Shown here in pieces: positions 35,591 through 47,550 of a stretch of DNA of 64,000 nt; position 1 is the stretch's first letter; each line of letters starts with the position of its first letter. The notes below the pieces were generated by a model that worked only from the letters and a program-made list of their open reading frames with translations, was not told where the DNA came from and made no database searches. The stretch is taken from NCBI RefSeq assembly GCF_003597395.2, contig NC_133770.1, positions 6,010,038 to 6,074,037 on the forward strand. The letters run 5' to 3'. This DNA is from Chelonoidis abingdonii. Taxonomy: Eukaryota > Chordata > Testudines > Testudinidae. Made by a program: the position numbers and the translations under genes.

Positions 35591-35831
35591 TAGATTACCT
35601 GGGAAAGGTAATCAGTGTCACAGCTAAATACAAGGTGAAACAGATTAAGTATAGGAGTTAATGCATTGCAAGGGACCACTCAAAATTAACTGGGCTATTA
35701 ACATCTCTGCAGTCATAAGACAAAGAAGTGTTAGTGGGTTACAGATTGTTGTAAGGAGACATAAAACCAGTATCCTTATTGAGTCCATGATTTTTAGTGT
35801 CTAGCAAAGTAATGACTGTAGGCTCCCAGGC

Positions 35832-36165
35832 TTATCTTTTGAAGATGTTGTGCGGGTTTCCTTTGAGGACGAGGACTGAGAGGTCATGTACAGAGTGATC
35901 ATTTTGTGAAAAGTGCTTGCCCACAGATGATAGCATGTTTTTGTCTTTTATAACTTTTTCATTTTCAAGAGCATAATGATTGTCTGGTTTTACCTTCATA
36001 GCTGTTGTGTTGCATTTGATACGCTGTTCTGAGGTACACCACATGTTGTGATAGGTATATGTGGATCTTGAAAGGTGTGCTGTTGGGAGGGTGATGGCAT
36101 TGATCATCTTAGCAGTAGAGATATGTCTGTGGGTTTTGCATCTGTTACATCAGGGTCTAGCGCTG
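35832..36165 (-). pseudogene. GIY-YIG endonuclease remnant of Penelope-like element
   Basis: The open part at 35832-36107 ends with VGKHFSQNDHSVHDLSVLVL and KGNPHNIFKR, the downstream half of the Penelope endonuclease domain (compare EHFNHTGHSDLKVAILYQKT in the 18.4-kb copy). The GIY-YIG region itself has decayed: the Tyr-Ile-Gly part is not readable in this frame. Confidence 0.55.
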
Positions 36166-36166
36166 C

Positions 36167-36967
36167 AGTGCCAACTTTGAGAGATCAAAAATCATGAGAT
36201 TGGCCCAACAATCATGACATTTAAAAAAAAAGAAAAAGATTATATCATGTTTTTAGGTTAGTTCCTTGATTTTTTTGAACTCCACCTGCCCATCCCCAGG
36301 GTGTGTGCATGGGACAATTATTGTTCACTCTCCCACAGATATTGGATAAGGTGATTTTGGCCCCTGCTGCAGGAGATATCACCCCCACTTCTGCCCAATT
36401 AATCCTGTCCCCGTAGTTCCCCCATCAGTTCTGTTCCTATCCAACCCCCCTCAGTTCAGTCCTCCAGCTGCTCTCATCTGCCTGTCAGTTCAGCACCTCC
36501 CCAGCACCTCCCACCGTTCCCAGAACTCATCCCATCTGCTCAGAATCCACCATCAATACAGCCCCCGACCTCATCAGCATTCACCCTGGTCACTTCAGCC
36601 CCCTGCAGTCCCCAGGCCATAATCCAGCTCTCCCAACCTCTGCTCCTCACAGGGTTCTTTGCCCTCCCCAGGCCTCGGAACTGCAGTAGGGTCCCCGCTC
36701 CCACTTCCCAGACTGGCAGGGGAGCCATCATTCCTGAGGTGAACCTGACAGCAGGAACCCTTGCGACACCCGGGTCTGACAGGATTTCCAAGTAAAATTA
36801 GCCTCACTTCCTGAACTCTCAAATGTCAGGATGTTTTTTTTCTGTTTGTTTTTTTGTTTTTTCAGCTGTGAATCCTGACATTTGAAAGTTTTATCACAAG
36901 ATCATGAGTGAGGCTTAATTTTACTCAGAAATCACGTCTCTTGCGATCCGGTCTCGAAAGTTGGCAT
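36167..36967. mobile_element. Roughly 800-bp inverted-repeat element inserted in Penelope element
   Basis: The ends AGTGCCAACTTTG and CGAAAGTTGGCAT are inverted. The host Penelope sequence stops at 'ggtctagcgctgc' and resumes at 'atctggtgctgc', so roughly an 8-bp duplicated target (AGCGCTGC / GGTGCTGC, 6/8) is likely, as in hAT transposons. The interior has 'aatcatgag' / 'tcatgagt' motifs near the ends and a C-rich middle. Overlapping minus-strand frames at 36540-36822 are not convincing genes. Confidence 0.6.
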
Positions 36968-37295
36968 ATCTGGTGCTGCTTTGAGTTGGTGTATCCTGGT
37001 CTGCGAGGAGCTTGCATCTGATGATGATGAGCTCTCGAATGAGCTCACCTAGGGTGTTTTTGTCTTTGTTAGCATTTTCTATCACCCACGTGCAAAAACT
37101 TTTCACAAAATGATCGCACCATATCTGACCTCTCCCACCAACCTGCCCATCTTCAAGAGCTTCCCCCACCAACATAGCTGCCACCGCTCATTGGGGGTGG
37201 GTTAATTATGTCGACGAGAGAGCTCTCTTCCGTCTGCCTAGAGCGGCTACGTGAAAGATCTGTCTTGGTAGTGCAGCTGTGCCAGTGTAAGGGCT

Positions 37296-38002
37296 TGGCT
37301 ACACTTGCAGATGTAGAGCGCTGGGACTTAAACCAGCCTTTGGAGACCACAGCAGGGAAAACGCTGCCCTGTGTTTACACTGTCAGTTGCAAGTGCACTG
37401 CCAGGGCCACATTAGCAGCTCTCACAGCACCACAAAGAGCAGGGTGTTGTGGTAGCTATCCTAGTATGCAGGTGCTGCAACGTGCTTTTCAAATGGTGTG
37501 TGTGTGTGTGGAGTATGACAGGGAGTGTGTTGTGTGTTTGTGGGGGCAGAGACAGTGTGTTTTGGGGGCTGAGTGTGTGTCAGCATGCTGTCTTGTAAGT
37601 TCAGACAGCAGCAGACCCCACACACACCAGCAGCATTCCACACTAATGGTTTTCTTTGTCCTGGAGCAGATAAGCATCCTGCTGTCAGAAATGGAGCTTT
37701 GAAAGGGGATATTCCCACGCCTGCAGCAGAGTTCAAAACAATGGCCACTTGACTTCAGGGGATCATGGGATGTTTTGGGGGGCCAATCATAGTGCAGTAA
37801 TGCAACACGTCATCCATACTGACGCCCAGGTGTTGAGCTAGGGTGCAGCAAGCCTTTTTTTTTTCTTGGAGGTGGATTACCAGGAGCGCTCCAGCTGCAG
37901 AGTCCAGGCGCTCTACGTGCCTTGCCAGTGTGGACTTCTCAGGAGCTAGGGCACCCGGGGCTGCTTTAATGAGCTCTAACTTGCGAGTGTAGCCAAGCCC
38001 TA
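37296..38002. mobile_element. MITE with GGCTTGGCTACACTTGC ends, about 710 bp
   Basis: The left end 'aagggcttggctacacttgc' and the right end 'gcgagtgtagccaagcccta' are near-perfect inverted repeats. The non-coding interior includes a TG-rich tract (37497-37580). Frames 37208-37702 (+) and 37461-37748 (-) are by-products of the repeats. Confidence 0.75.
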
Positions 38003-38025
38003 AGATTTCTGGTGTGGACAGGGCT

Positions 38026-38212
38026 TACCTTCTTTTGTCCTATGACTGCAGAGGTGTTAATGGGCCACTTCATTTTGAATGGTCCCTTGCAACAGAGTTA
38101 ACTCCTAGGCTTCCCAATCTGTTCCACATTGTATTTAGCTGTGACACTCTGATTGCCTTTCTCAGACTTGAAGAAGAGCTCTGCTTAGCTCGAACACTTG
38201 TCTTGGCCTGGT
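38026..38212 (+). mobile_element. Penelope-like tail fragment, forward
   Basis: Plus-strand tail sequence with 'ctgcagaggtgttaatgggc', 'cttgaagaagagctctgctt' and 'agctcgaacacttgtctt'. This is the family of the inverted repeat at 31.35 kb. The hammerhead-like core is degraded here (GAAC instead of GAAA). It is followed by MITE-derived sequence. Confidence 0.55.
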
Positions 38213-38309
38213 CGATCACATCATATCTGACCTCTCCTGCTGACATAGCTACCACTACTCGTTGGGAATGGATCAATTACGCTGAAAGGAGAGTTCTGTC
38301 CTGTCCCCG

Positions 38310-38524
38310 TAGGGCTAGTCTACACTGGCAACGTTAAAATGCTCTAAAAAACCCACCTCCACGAGGGGCGTAGTGCGGCTCCCGGCGCTGGTGCGCTAGC
38401 TACACTGGCCCGTTACAGCACTGAAACTTGCTGCACTTGGGGGGAGAGTGTGTGTGTGTGTGTTTTCACACACCTGGGCGAGAAAGTTGCAGTGCTGTAA
38501 CATACCAGTGTAGACAAGCCCTTA
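38310..38524. mobile_element. Short MITE with AGTCTACACTGG / CCAGTGTAGAC ends
   Basis: Inverted ends 'agggctagtctacactgg' and 'ccagtgtagacaagccct' bound about 215 bp that include a (TG)n tract near 38446-38462. It interrupts older MITE-like sequence that resumes at 38525 ('agagtggctacatgagagc'). Confidence 0.65.
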
Positions 38525-39018
38525 GAGTGGCTACATGAGAGCTTGCAGCTGCGTCACTGTGAGCTATCTTGTGTAAACATGGCCTTAAGAGGCACAACGA
38601 AAATGACCTAATTCAGGTCAGAGTTGGTTTACCATTAGAAAAGGCATCCTTTCATTTTTATTTCAGTACATCTCCAACTCTGTATATTTATAGTAAACAG
38701 GAAAGATGGCAACTTTAGATCCTGCTGGCTTAAATCCTCTGCTGACATACTTGGATTGCTGACACAGAGTGACTGTAGCACTTGGTATGGTTGTATAAAC
38801 TGAACAAATTTGATATATAAGTTATTGAGAGGAAATAAAATAGGGGCCCACCGCAATGCCATGTTTTAGAACTATATGTGCACTTTAAGAGATCTGGACC
38901 TTTTTGTTCTGTTTACAAAGTTGTGGGACTTACGTGATCCTTCCCACCCCACAGTTATATCAGCAGTAGTCTCAATGTCCAGCTGAAAATCTGATTGTTT
39001 GTCTGGCTTGCTTTGCAG

Positions 39019-39067
39019 GAGGTGTATCGAATCCCGAAGAAGAGTCAAGCAGAAAAGGAAAGTAGTG
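39019..39067 (+). CDS. SETD2: SETD2 micro-exon: EVYRIPKK
   Basis: A 49-nt exon reading EVYRIPKKSQAEKESS plus one base of a glycine codon. It follows the 29-kb intron at acceptor CAG (39016-39018); the donor is GTATGT at 39068. It is too short to be found by frame length alone. It is supported by conservation of EVYRIPKKSQ with SETD2, by the phase (0 in, 1 out) and by exact joining to the exons at 9857 and 42214. Surrounding short frames are not coding. Confidence 0.92.
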
Positions 39068-39244
39068 GTATGTGGTTAAGGACTCTTTCAAGTAGCAGCT
39101 GAAACTAATTTCCTCCAGAGAGGATTCGTTTTCCTTGTGTCTAAAGTTGAATGCTTATCAGAGAGGCTGCGCGCGCGCACACACACACTTTTTTTATTAT
39201 ATGTATTGCAGTGGAGCCTAAGGAATCCCTTGTGGTTGATGCTG

Positions 39245-39470
39245 TACGTACACATTGTTCAAGACAGTTTCTGCCCTAAACCGTTTACAGTCAAGGTAGA
39301 CAGTACAGGCGAATTTTGGGAGAAAGGAAGTATTGCTATTTTCATTTTAAGATGGGGAACTGCAGTACAGAGTAAAGGACTTGCTCAAAGTCACTTAGTC
39401 TATGGTAGAGCTAAGAATTTAACCCCCATCTCCTGAATCCCAGCCCAGTGTCTTAACATGAGGTCACTGT
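39245..39470 (-). repeat. MIR / CORE-SINE remnant
   Basis: The plus strand shows the reversed MIR pattern: 'attttaagatggggaactgc', 'ggacttgctcaaagtcactt', 'atggtagagctaagaattta' and 'acccccatctcctgaatccc'. The frame 39137-39436 overlaps it and is not a gene. Confidence 0.7.
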
Positions 39471-40761
39471 TCCTCTCTACAGCTAATACATAATCCGATC
39501 ACAGTAAGGAAATTCAGAGTGGGATGTACAGAGGCTTATCGGTACATGGACAGAGGGGGCTTTAAACTCAGAGGCTTCTCTCTGTGACTACTGGTATTGG
39601 ACTCCATACAGTGCATCTCTCGTTAACCGAATATCTTCCTTTTGTGGGTCCCCACCTTCAGGTGTTGTATGTAACAGGTCTTAAGTCATGTTTGCTGAAC
39701 CAGCTTAAAACCGCTTTTCAGCAGACCAATGTGAGTGGACCTAAAAAGTGTTTAAACCAACTTTGAGACTGGTACCATAGCCTGGGTAAAAGGCAATATT
39801 AGAACATTGTTTCCAAGCTCAGTTTACTTATCAGTAGCTCTTTTGTACCTGGGTCCAAGGATCTCCATGCATACTGGAGTTTGATATAAACATGAAACAG
39901 AAGCAGTTTGTACTCCTGGGCTGCAATTCTGTTCTGTCTCACCAGGTCACTGATTTGTAACTTTAGCTCAGACTGTGTGTTTGCACCTTTTACTCACTGT
40001 TTCATGAGGAGAGGGGGAACTCAAAACTGGTGTGTAGTGCTTGCCACTTTTTATCTATGCACAGCCCCACAAGAACAAAATCAATTAAAACAAGATGTTA
40101 AATTACATCTAGTGCTACGTGACATGGGGGCATTTGTGGAAAGTAACTTATATGCTCTAGGCACTTTATGTTGCCCATTTGCAGGGACTTAAGGGCCTGT
40201 TTTTTATTTATTTATTTATTTTCCTGATGTAAAAAAAATTGGAGCTAAAGAGGTTGTTCTCAAGCACTGCAGAAAGAGTGACTCTGCTGCTCTTCACAAA
40301 CAGCAATTCATGCTAGTTTTACGTTGATTGGGTGACCTTTGACAAATTAATTGAATTGTGCTAGTGACAGAAAATACTCTGCTGCACCCTGAAGAATTAA
40401 TGGCATTCTTGAGATGCGTTGGATATATTAGACATTTGCACAACCCAAGTCCTTGCAAATTTTCAGCTTTGCAATGATTCAGATATGAGCACTCAAGGAA
40501 TTAGCTATTAATACAGTACAGCACCATGGTATGTTATATGTGCACTCATACTGTGACAATACATTCACTTCAGAGTTCTCTTGTGGTATAATGCTGTGGC
40601 TTTCAGAAGTAGGCCATTTTTTAAAATCAAGCTCCTCTCTTGGAACATCTTCACTTCTCTTTCCCCTTTCTATGCCTTTCCATTTGGCAGCCGTACAGGT
40701 GACATTAATATTAAGACACTATTAATGAGATTAAAAAAAAATAGGATACTGTTAAAGAAAT

Positions 40762-40820
40762 ATAAATAAATAAATTTTAAATAAATTTAAATAAATAAAT
40801 AAAAATAAATTTAAATAAAG
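40762..40820 (+). repeat. TAAA/TTTAAA-rich simple repeat
   Basis: Imperfect repeats of TAAA and ATTTAAATAA over about 60 bp; AT content close to 100 percent. Confidence 0.85.
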
Positions 40821-42213
40821 AAATTCTCTTAATGTGATAGGTGTAACTGATTATGAAATCTGCAGCTTGTATCCATGCCGTTTGTTCATAGCTCAGAGAG
40901 AAGTTGTGGGCTAGGTGTAGAAATTATCAGATGGGCTTCAGTAGTCTTAAATTCTGATTCTATAAAATTATTTCTTCTTCACAGCTTGTAGGAGGCTCTT
41001 ATTTTATGGGCCAAATGTCCCTGTTTCCTGCTGTCCTTCCTCTCCAGGTCACTTGGCAGTTCTTTCCTTCTGCATGTTTGGTGCCTCTGTAATTTTGATT
41101 GTGCTTAATTCCTCTTTCACCGCCCACCCCCCAAAAACCCACCCTTGACTAAGACAGGAATCAGGATATAAGTAAATGTTGGGGTTTGGGGGCAGTTGGT
41201 CTGAAAAAATCTCTGACCATTATGAAAAGCTTCCTAGACTGTGCTTACAGTTAGCTGAAGGCATCACTCCTGGCAGACTGACAGGTGCTTCATCAGTGTG
41301 ACACTGTTTTGCAGACAGACAGCGTATGCTGTGGAGATCACTATTGAAGAATCACTGATAACAGTGCAAAATATCATGACCTGTCTCACTGCAAGTGTCT
41401 TATAATTAATGTGACAGTTCCTTGATAGGTATAGTAACTTGTCAGTGCTGCAAATTTGGGGTGCACAGATCAATTATGAAAAATGACAGTAGTGTAAAAG
41501 ATAGTGCCAAAAAGTTGAAGGAATATATTGTGTTGTGTCAACATGTCTAAACATTGATTAGGACCTGTTTCTTGTTTTAAAGGGTTTTACGGAAGCAATT
41601 ATGTTCAAACTGTATGTGAAAGAGTCCGTAGTGTCAAAATGTGTCCCTACTGATTGATACAAAGTCACACTCCACCAGTGCACTTCGTCACCTGGGCTGA
41701 TTATCTGGAGACAAAATTCAAGTTTTACCACACACACTACGTGATTCCCCTTGTTAAAAACTCCTAGAGTTCTAGGCCAGATGCTTTTCAAGTCTAATAA
41801 AATATGTAATCAATGTTGAAGACTATGCTCATGCCAAGTTTTTTATATCCAAACTTTTCAAGTGCAAAAATGGATCTAATAACCTATATTAAGGTCTGAA
41901 GACCTCATTTTTCACTCTGATTAAATTTTTTTCAAATTCAGTTGGAGGAGGAGGGGGGAATTCCCATGGGGTCTAAGAATAAGCATGATAAATTTCAGTC
42001 TGTTACGTAATGTCCCAGGAAAGAGAGAAGTCACTAAAAATAGAGTGTTAAAAAGAAAGTATTGTCTCAGCCATAACTACAGTGTAGTGCTAATAGGGGG
42101 CATCATTTGAGTGATTGGGCCAGAAAATACATATACTACAACAGCAGCAAAGATGAAAGGAGAAACCTACTGAAATGTAAAGACTACTTCCTTTTATCCA
42201 TCTTGCTTAACAG

Positions 42214-42394
42214 GAGACCGGGGGAGGGATGCAGTTGGTCATAGGGACCAAACTGCTACCCCAAAGAATCCAAGCCAGAGCAGAGAGAGAGACCCTGAGA
42301 GGCAGAGCCAGAGTAAAGAGAAGAAGAAACGGAGAGAGTCATTGTCCCCACCATCTTCGGCCTATGAGCGAGGAACCAAGAGACCGGATGACAG
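42214..42394 (+). CDS. SETD2: SETD2 exon: Arg/Ser/Glu-rich basic segment
   Basis: A 181-nt exon that enters in phase 1 and leaves in phase 2. It reads (G)DRGRDAVGHRDQTATPKN, then a highly charged RERDPERQSQSKEKKKRRE, then SLSPPSSAYERGTKRPDD and two bases of an arginine codon. The SPPSSAYERGTKRPDD end is strongly conserved in SETD2. The basic run may serve as a nuclear localisation signal (inference). The acceptor is CAG at 42211-42213. The donor is AG|GCAAGT, a GC donor, which the reading frame requires. Frame 42229-42492 is a shadow that runs into the intron. Confidence 0.92.
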
Positions 42395-42400
42395 GCAAGT
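42395..42400 (+). other. SETD2: Non-canonical GC splice donor (GCAAGT)
   Basis: The exon's codon phase forces the junction after AG at 42393-42394, and the next bases are GCAAGT. AG|GCAAGT is the best-matching form of the minor GC-AG intron class, in which strong pairing to U1 compensates for the C. No in-phase GT alternative is nearby. The intron ends with a normal TTTTTCAG at 47864-47871. Confidence 0.85.
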
Positions 42401-43689
42401 TGTCTTACTGTACCATTTCCATCAAGGATGCTCATGCTGAGGGTTCTGATGATCCCATGTCAGTCCAGCAGAGGAAAGTTGAATTTATTTAGCCTTTTCA
42501 AACTAAAGTTGCCAAAGTTGATTTTTTGTGACCTTCTGAAAATAAATAAGAAAAAGGAAATTTTCTATTAAATGAATATGCTTTGTGGTTATTGATAATG
42601 GACATGGAAGCAAGTCTTTCATTTCTAGATGACTGCTTCAAATGTAGTCCACTTCAGCTAGGGTAGCTTGGAGTTGTGTAGCTACAACTGAGAAGAGCTG
42701 AACAGACCATTGCAAATACCCTTAGCACCTCCCATCAACTTCTCGGTTCTGCCTGGGAATGAATTATGCTGGTGGTGTTTTGGTGATGGAAGCCATATCC
42801 AGTTCTCATTCAGAAATGACCGTGAAAGTGGGAGAGTTTAGAAGGGAAGTCAGAGGGTACCAACCTGGACTCTGAAGACTTCCCCTTAGCCTATCCAGGA
42901 GATACTCTATTTAATTTTAAATTACTTTGCACTAGGACCTGCCTGCACACTGCAGATAATAAAAGTGCAAAGCCAAAAAAGAAATAACTTCCCTGGATAC
43001 GTAGAAAATCCTCAAAAGCACCTTTTTATATATAAAAAATTGAAATTATCCAGTGGCTATCCAACAAAAAATAATCCAAGGAAATGCATCATCAGGCAGT
43101 TATTTCTCTCCCGTTACCCTTCCTTCCCCTTTCTCCACAAACAGTTTCATCAGGCTCCATTTGCTCAGGTAAAGTGACTTTTAGAAACCTATAGAAACAA
43201 TTAAAATGGCGCCACATGATGATGGTTCTTCCTGAGCATTCTGGCCGTCTCCCCTGCTCAGTTTCTTCACAGCTTAGCTTTGCCAGCACGTGAGAGGTTA
43301 GTGAAGTGCTGCTATTTCCGTCTTGTATACTACTTATATATCACTTCTTGTCTTTCCAGATGATTATCTAAAGAACTTTAATTAACCCTTTAAAAATATC
43401 CTATGAGGTAGGTAAGCAGTATCTTCATATTACATATAGGCAAACTTTAAATAAGAGGTTAGAGATGCCCTCACCTTGAAATCTAATTAATTTTTTTAAT
43501 TAGTTTCAAGTAGCTTCAGTTACTACACCTGTCCCTGAGACCCTTTGCACATTTTTGTGTTTTTTTTAAATCAAACTATCTATTTTAAAAATACTTTCTG
43601 TGAAGCATCCAGACAAAGGGGAGAACTGGCTAATTACCTATAGGAAACAGTGAAATTGACAATGCACAAAAACAATTCAGAAGTGATTT

Positions 43690-43965
43690 CATTTGGTTTG
43701 TATTACATTAGCAGCAAGAGGCTCTAACCAAGATCCGGGGGTCCATTGTGTTAGGTGCAGTACATACACAGAGTAAGAGAGAGTCCCTGTCTAAATAGAT
43801 AAGATGGACAAAGGTTGGGAGGAAAGAGGTAGTGTCCTCATTTTTCAGATGGGAAACTAAGAGAAAGAGAGTTTGTGACTTGGCCAAGATCACCCAGGAA
43901 GTCTGACAGAACTAGGTATTGGACTCAGATCTGCTGAGTGAGCTTCAACCCCCAGTCCAAGAGAG
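43690..43965 (-). repeat. MIR / CORE-SINE remnant
   Basis: Reverse MIR pattern on the plus strand: 'ccattgtgttaggtgcagta', 'agagagtccctgtctaaata', 'cctcatttttcagatgggaa', 'gtgacttggccaagatcacc'. One of the better-preserved MIR copies here. Confidence 0.75.
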
Positions 43966-46900
43966 ACTTGTCACAGACCATGCAGGAAGGTAGGATTAGA
44001 ATTTGAGAACCTTCTGGCTCCTAGTCCTATGGTACAACCACTTCTGTGTGCCTGCCATTAAACTGCTTACAACGTTAAAGTCAGAATACGTGCACGTTTT
44101 CGTTATTCTGATGTCATTAATATAACTCGATGGAAGTAAATGGAGTAGTGGACAATAAGAGGAGAAACTGACATACAGAAAGTTGATTGGAAACAGTGTG
44201 GGAACCTACTGAAATTTAATCGTTATGGTCCACATTTAATGTAATATAATCCTTCTGCGGGATTAGCAAATGCCGCCGCGTAAGGAGGGAGAAAAGTCCT
44301 GTTAAATATAGCAAATGGCTAAAAGTATGTCCCAAGTATTGAGCATGAGCCATATCTGTACGTCAACAATGTCAAATCACACTACTGAATATCATTTCGT
44401 TTTCATGTGGACCCTTAAACTGCCCAGTCTAGCAACTCATGTCATCTGGATGGTTATTTTTCAAGTGCTGTATGAGAGTGTGGAATTGTGTAGAGTCTAA
44501 AGGAAATAAAATGGCCCCTGCTCAGAGAGCCAAGATACTGCATCTTTGCTGTGAGCCAATGCTGACGACTGCAGAGACGAATGTGACAACTGGTGGAGCG
44601 GGTTGGGCAAATGAAGCAGAGTGGGTTGAGCTGGTCCCAGAAAACAAGGAGTCGATAATTACGAATAAGCTATACTTAGAGATGATGATCAGTGGAGTTA
44701 GTAAACATTACATTAAGTATGTGGGATTTTTGGGGGCAAGACAGAACTCTTGTTCTGACTATCTAAAATGCAGCACACGTCCTTGTTAAAGCTAGTACCG
44801 AGCCAGTCAAGGTCTTCTATGTGGACTTGAGAAAAGCTGAGAGAGAATAATTGATTACAAAAAAGTCACATTTTTCAAATAACACAGCATTCCATTGTCC
44901 TCATGTTATTCTCTATTAAGCACGTTTGAAAGGCCAGCATAAAAACTGGAGTATAAATCCACAAAAAATATCCATTTGCAGAACAAAAACCAAACAAATG
45001 GCTGTAGGCAGAAGTAGAGATGGATGAATTACTAACATATATTAAGGGAGATAAAAAAGGCAAAAAGCACAGGAAACATGAGACAAGGTAAACTTCGTGG
45101 CAGGAAAGTTCTCTTTACAGCAAGGGGAAGATTAGAAAAACAGAAAATACTCACTAGCAAATGATTGAGCATGAGTGGTCTCTGGTGATAGAGATCAGGA
45201 AGCCCTTTCTTTGCATGTTCTTTCCAGATGCACCCTTGGTGTGTAAACAGTGACTTTGTGTAGGAGGAAAATATGCAAAATGTAGCATGGCAAAAATGAA
45301 GCTTGGAGAATGAGGAGATGACTGCCCTTAGAGGCTTCCTAATAATCATTAATCTGACCCCATCTTGTAATATGGGCCAATCAGTCCGCAGCTAGGGCAC
45401 TTTGGATAGTACTTCATTCCAAAAAACTGTATGAAATCCTTATAGTGGAGGTGAGCAGAAGAGATGAAGTCAGAGCAGTGAAGAACTCCAGAGATGTTCG
45501 CAGAACACTGGAGGATTTGGAGGTATGCTGGCATGCCCTTGGCACACTTCCTTGCCCTTGCTGCTTCTCTGGAGTGGAGATTCTCCTAGAGGAGATGGGC
45601 CCTTGGATGAATGGAGGAACTATTATGACATACACTTAACGTCACGACTGAATCGCTTGCCTTTTTTTGTATTTATTCCCTTGTGTGAGTTTGCTCTTAA
45701 TACAAGTTCTTTGCATAAGTACAGAAAAATACTGAATTTTTAGTTTAATTATTTAAATTGGATTCTCGCTACCAACAAGATTCATATAAACATAAATACT
45801 CACAGGTATTTGAACTGGACTGAAGAAACAAAAGGGCATCTTAACTAATGTACTTGTAGCAATATCCAGCAAACTGGATGCGTGAATAAAAAGTTGATGT
45901 ATATATGAATATATTGGCTGCTTTGTAGAACCCACTATAGTTAATGCTGTAAAGCATTTTCACTTGTAACCCGTGTTTTCATGCACTCATAACTTTCAAA
46001 AGTATCCACCTTTTCATCTTTAGTTTTCCATGCTTTGTGTCTGACCTAAGCTATCTTTTTTTTAACCCCTGGAAAATCTTGTCAGCAGTTTTGTGTTTCA
46101 GGAAGAAAAATATTACTCCTATTTAAATAAATAAATAAATGGAAAAAGTCAAACCACATTTTTTTAGGCAGATCTGTGGTCCAGTAAATAGCACAACTCT
46201 AAATGGAAGTCGGTTGTTTATAATTCCATTGTTCGTAAATAACATTTGCAAATTAAGATGGAGACTAGTATTCAGAAATAATTAAAAGGTTCCAAAAGGT
46301 CTCAATGGTTGAATGTCAATTATTGAGTTATGCATACAAAGAAGTCTTAATCTTCTTGTGGCAGAAAAGTTTGAATGAGTTTCACCCTTGCGTAGCTCCA
46401 GATCAATGAATATATTTCATTCCCTTTATCAAAAAATTGAGAGCCATGAAGCATGGAAAATATCAGCCAAAACAGATATATTTTGAGAAATTTATGAGCC
46501 TATGAAAAGGCAACTATAAGGAAATATCAGTGTAATGTTATCTGCTATCATGTTGACCACTAGGAAAAGTTATAATGCAATAGATATGTTTAAATTATCC
46601 AGCACAATTTCTCTTGGGTTGCATTGCTTGAACTTGAGGGCATAAAGGCACATAAAATGTATCTTACACAGAGACGCATAATTACCTGTGTTGCTCTGCT
46701 AAAATCCTTAAATGCTCTGACAGACCCAGAGCCATGATACAGCTGTGAAGAGGGAAGTCCTCCAGGGGAATGAACATTACAGGAGTGGGAAAACAGTGAC
46801 ATGAGGTTCCTCAGTATTTTTAGATGCTACTCAGTGTCAACCTCTTAATTCACAATTAAGACTAGCTATTGTAAACATACAATAGTTAGGGAATTCTGAG

Positions 46901-47516
46901 GTTTAGGTTCCCACTGGAAATATCATTTGCCCAAACTCCTTTTGCTTATACATTATATTGCAACACGGCAGCAGCTACCCAACTGTTGTCCAAATTACTG
47001 TCGGCTCGCAAAAGACTGGCTAATCCAAGATTCTGGCTTCTTCATGTTCCAGTTGCTAAAAGCGCATTAAAAACCCTAGAAATATTCTTTTCCTAATATT
47101 TTTCCAAAAGGCCATTACTATACTGATCACAGAGATGTTATGTTAATAGGAAGAGAGGGAACCAAGTAGCTTAAGACGTGTACCATGCTATGAAAATTTT
47201 TAGGATTGCCTCAATTACTGGATAGTATGTTACATTTACCCCACATATAAGAAGTTATGTTAACGTTTGCTTATGCAAATACAGCTTGAGGGAGCCCAGA
47301 AAGGGAACATGTAAACTATAACTGTCTGCTGGTCTGAATAAATGTTCACTGGATTTTTTTTAATCTGGTGTGGTACTGGATACTTCATTTGGGGTTCTTT
47401 CAGTAGTGTGGTTTTCTTTCCTCCACCAGAAGGTTAAGTTTCAGGATTAGATCTGCCTGTGATCATATGAACAATATCTTCTTTTGCATTATTTTGAATG
47501 GGCTTTTTAGAAAAGT

Positions 47517-47522
<6 letters not shown>

Positions 47523-47550
<28 letters not shown>
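47523..47550 (+). repeat. (TG)n microsatellite
   Basis: About 14 uninterrupted TG units roughly 320 bp upstream of the next SETD2 exon. Frame 47467-47673 crosses it. Confidence 0.9.

Larger units (their letters stand above)
34707..37080 (-). mobile_element. Penelope-like element, broken by three insertions
   Basis: Minus-strand Penelope-like 3' part. Terminal sequence is at 34707-34732 ('gagacagaaggtgggtgagg') and 35023-35098 ('ttttattggaccagcttctg'). The linker after the endonuclease is at 35600-35830 and endonuclease remains at 35832-36165. A more upstream part is at about 36967-37050. The gaps between these pieces are MITE insertions (34735-35022, about 35100-35590, about 36167-36967). 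Removing them restores the expected order of the family, which supports one old insertion. Confidence 0.65.
9858..39018 (+). other. SETD2: 29-kb SETD2 intron, rich in mobile DNA
   Basis: One intron of 29,161 nt joins the exon ending ...WKDLK to the exon starting EVYRIPKK. It starts GTAAGA and ends TTGCAG. Most transposable elements in the window are here and are listed individually. In 9858-11800, 12180-13225, 13325-15220, 15500-16810, 17120-18050 and 25170-28680 I see no gene. There are only scattered possible MIR/CORE-SINE traces (for example about 27460-27570 and 27860-27960) and short chance reading frames. Confidence 0.85.
39068..42213 (+). other. SETD2: SETD2 intron with MIR remnant and AT-rich simple repeats
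   Basis: A 3146-nt GT-AG intron. Contents: purine/pyrimidine alternation at 39167-39190 (CG then CA repeats), a MIR remnant at 39245-39470, a TTTA simple repeat at 40202-40221, and a TAAA-type repeat at 40762-40820. From 40820 to 42213 nothing recognisable. Confidence 0.75.

Noticed and set aside
37461..37748. Minus-strand frame rich in His/Thr
   Set aside because: Produced by the TG/CA tract within a MITE.
42229..42492. Plus-strand frame starting MQLVIGTK
   Set aside because: Out of phase with SETD2 in the same exon and runs past the splice donor.
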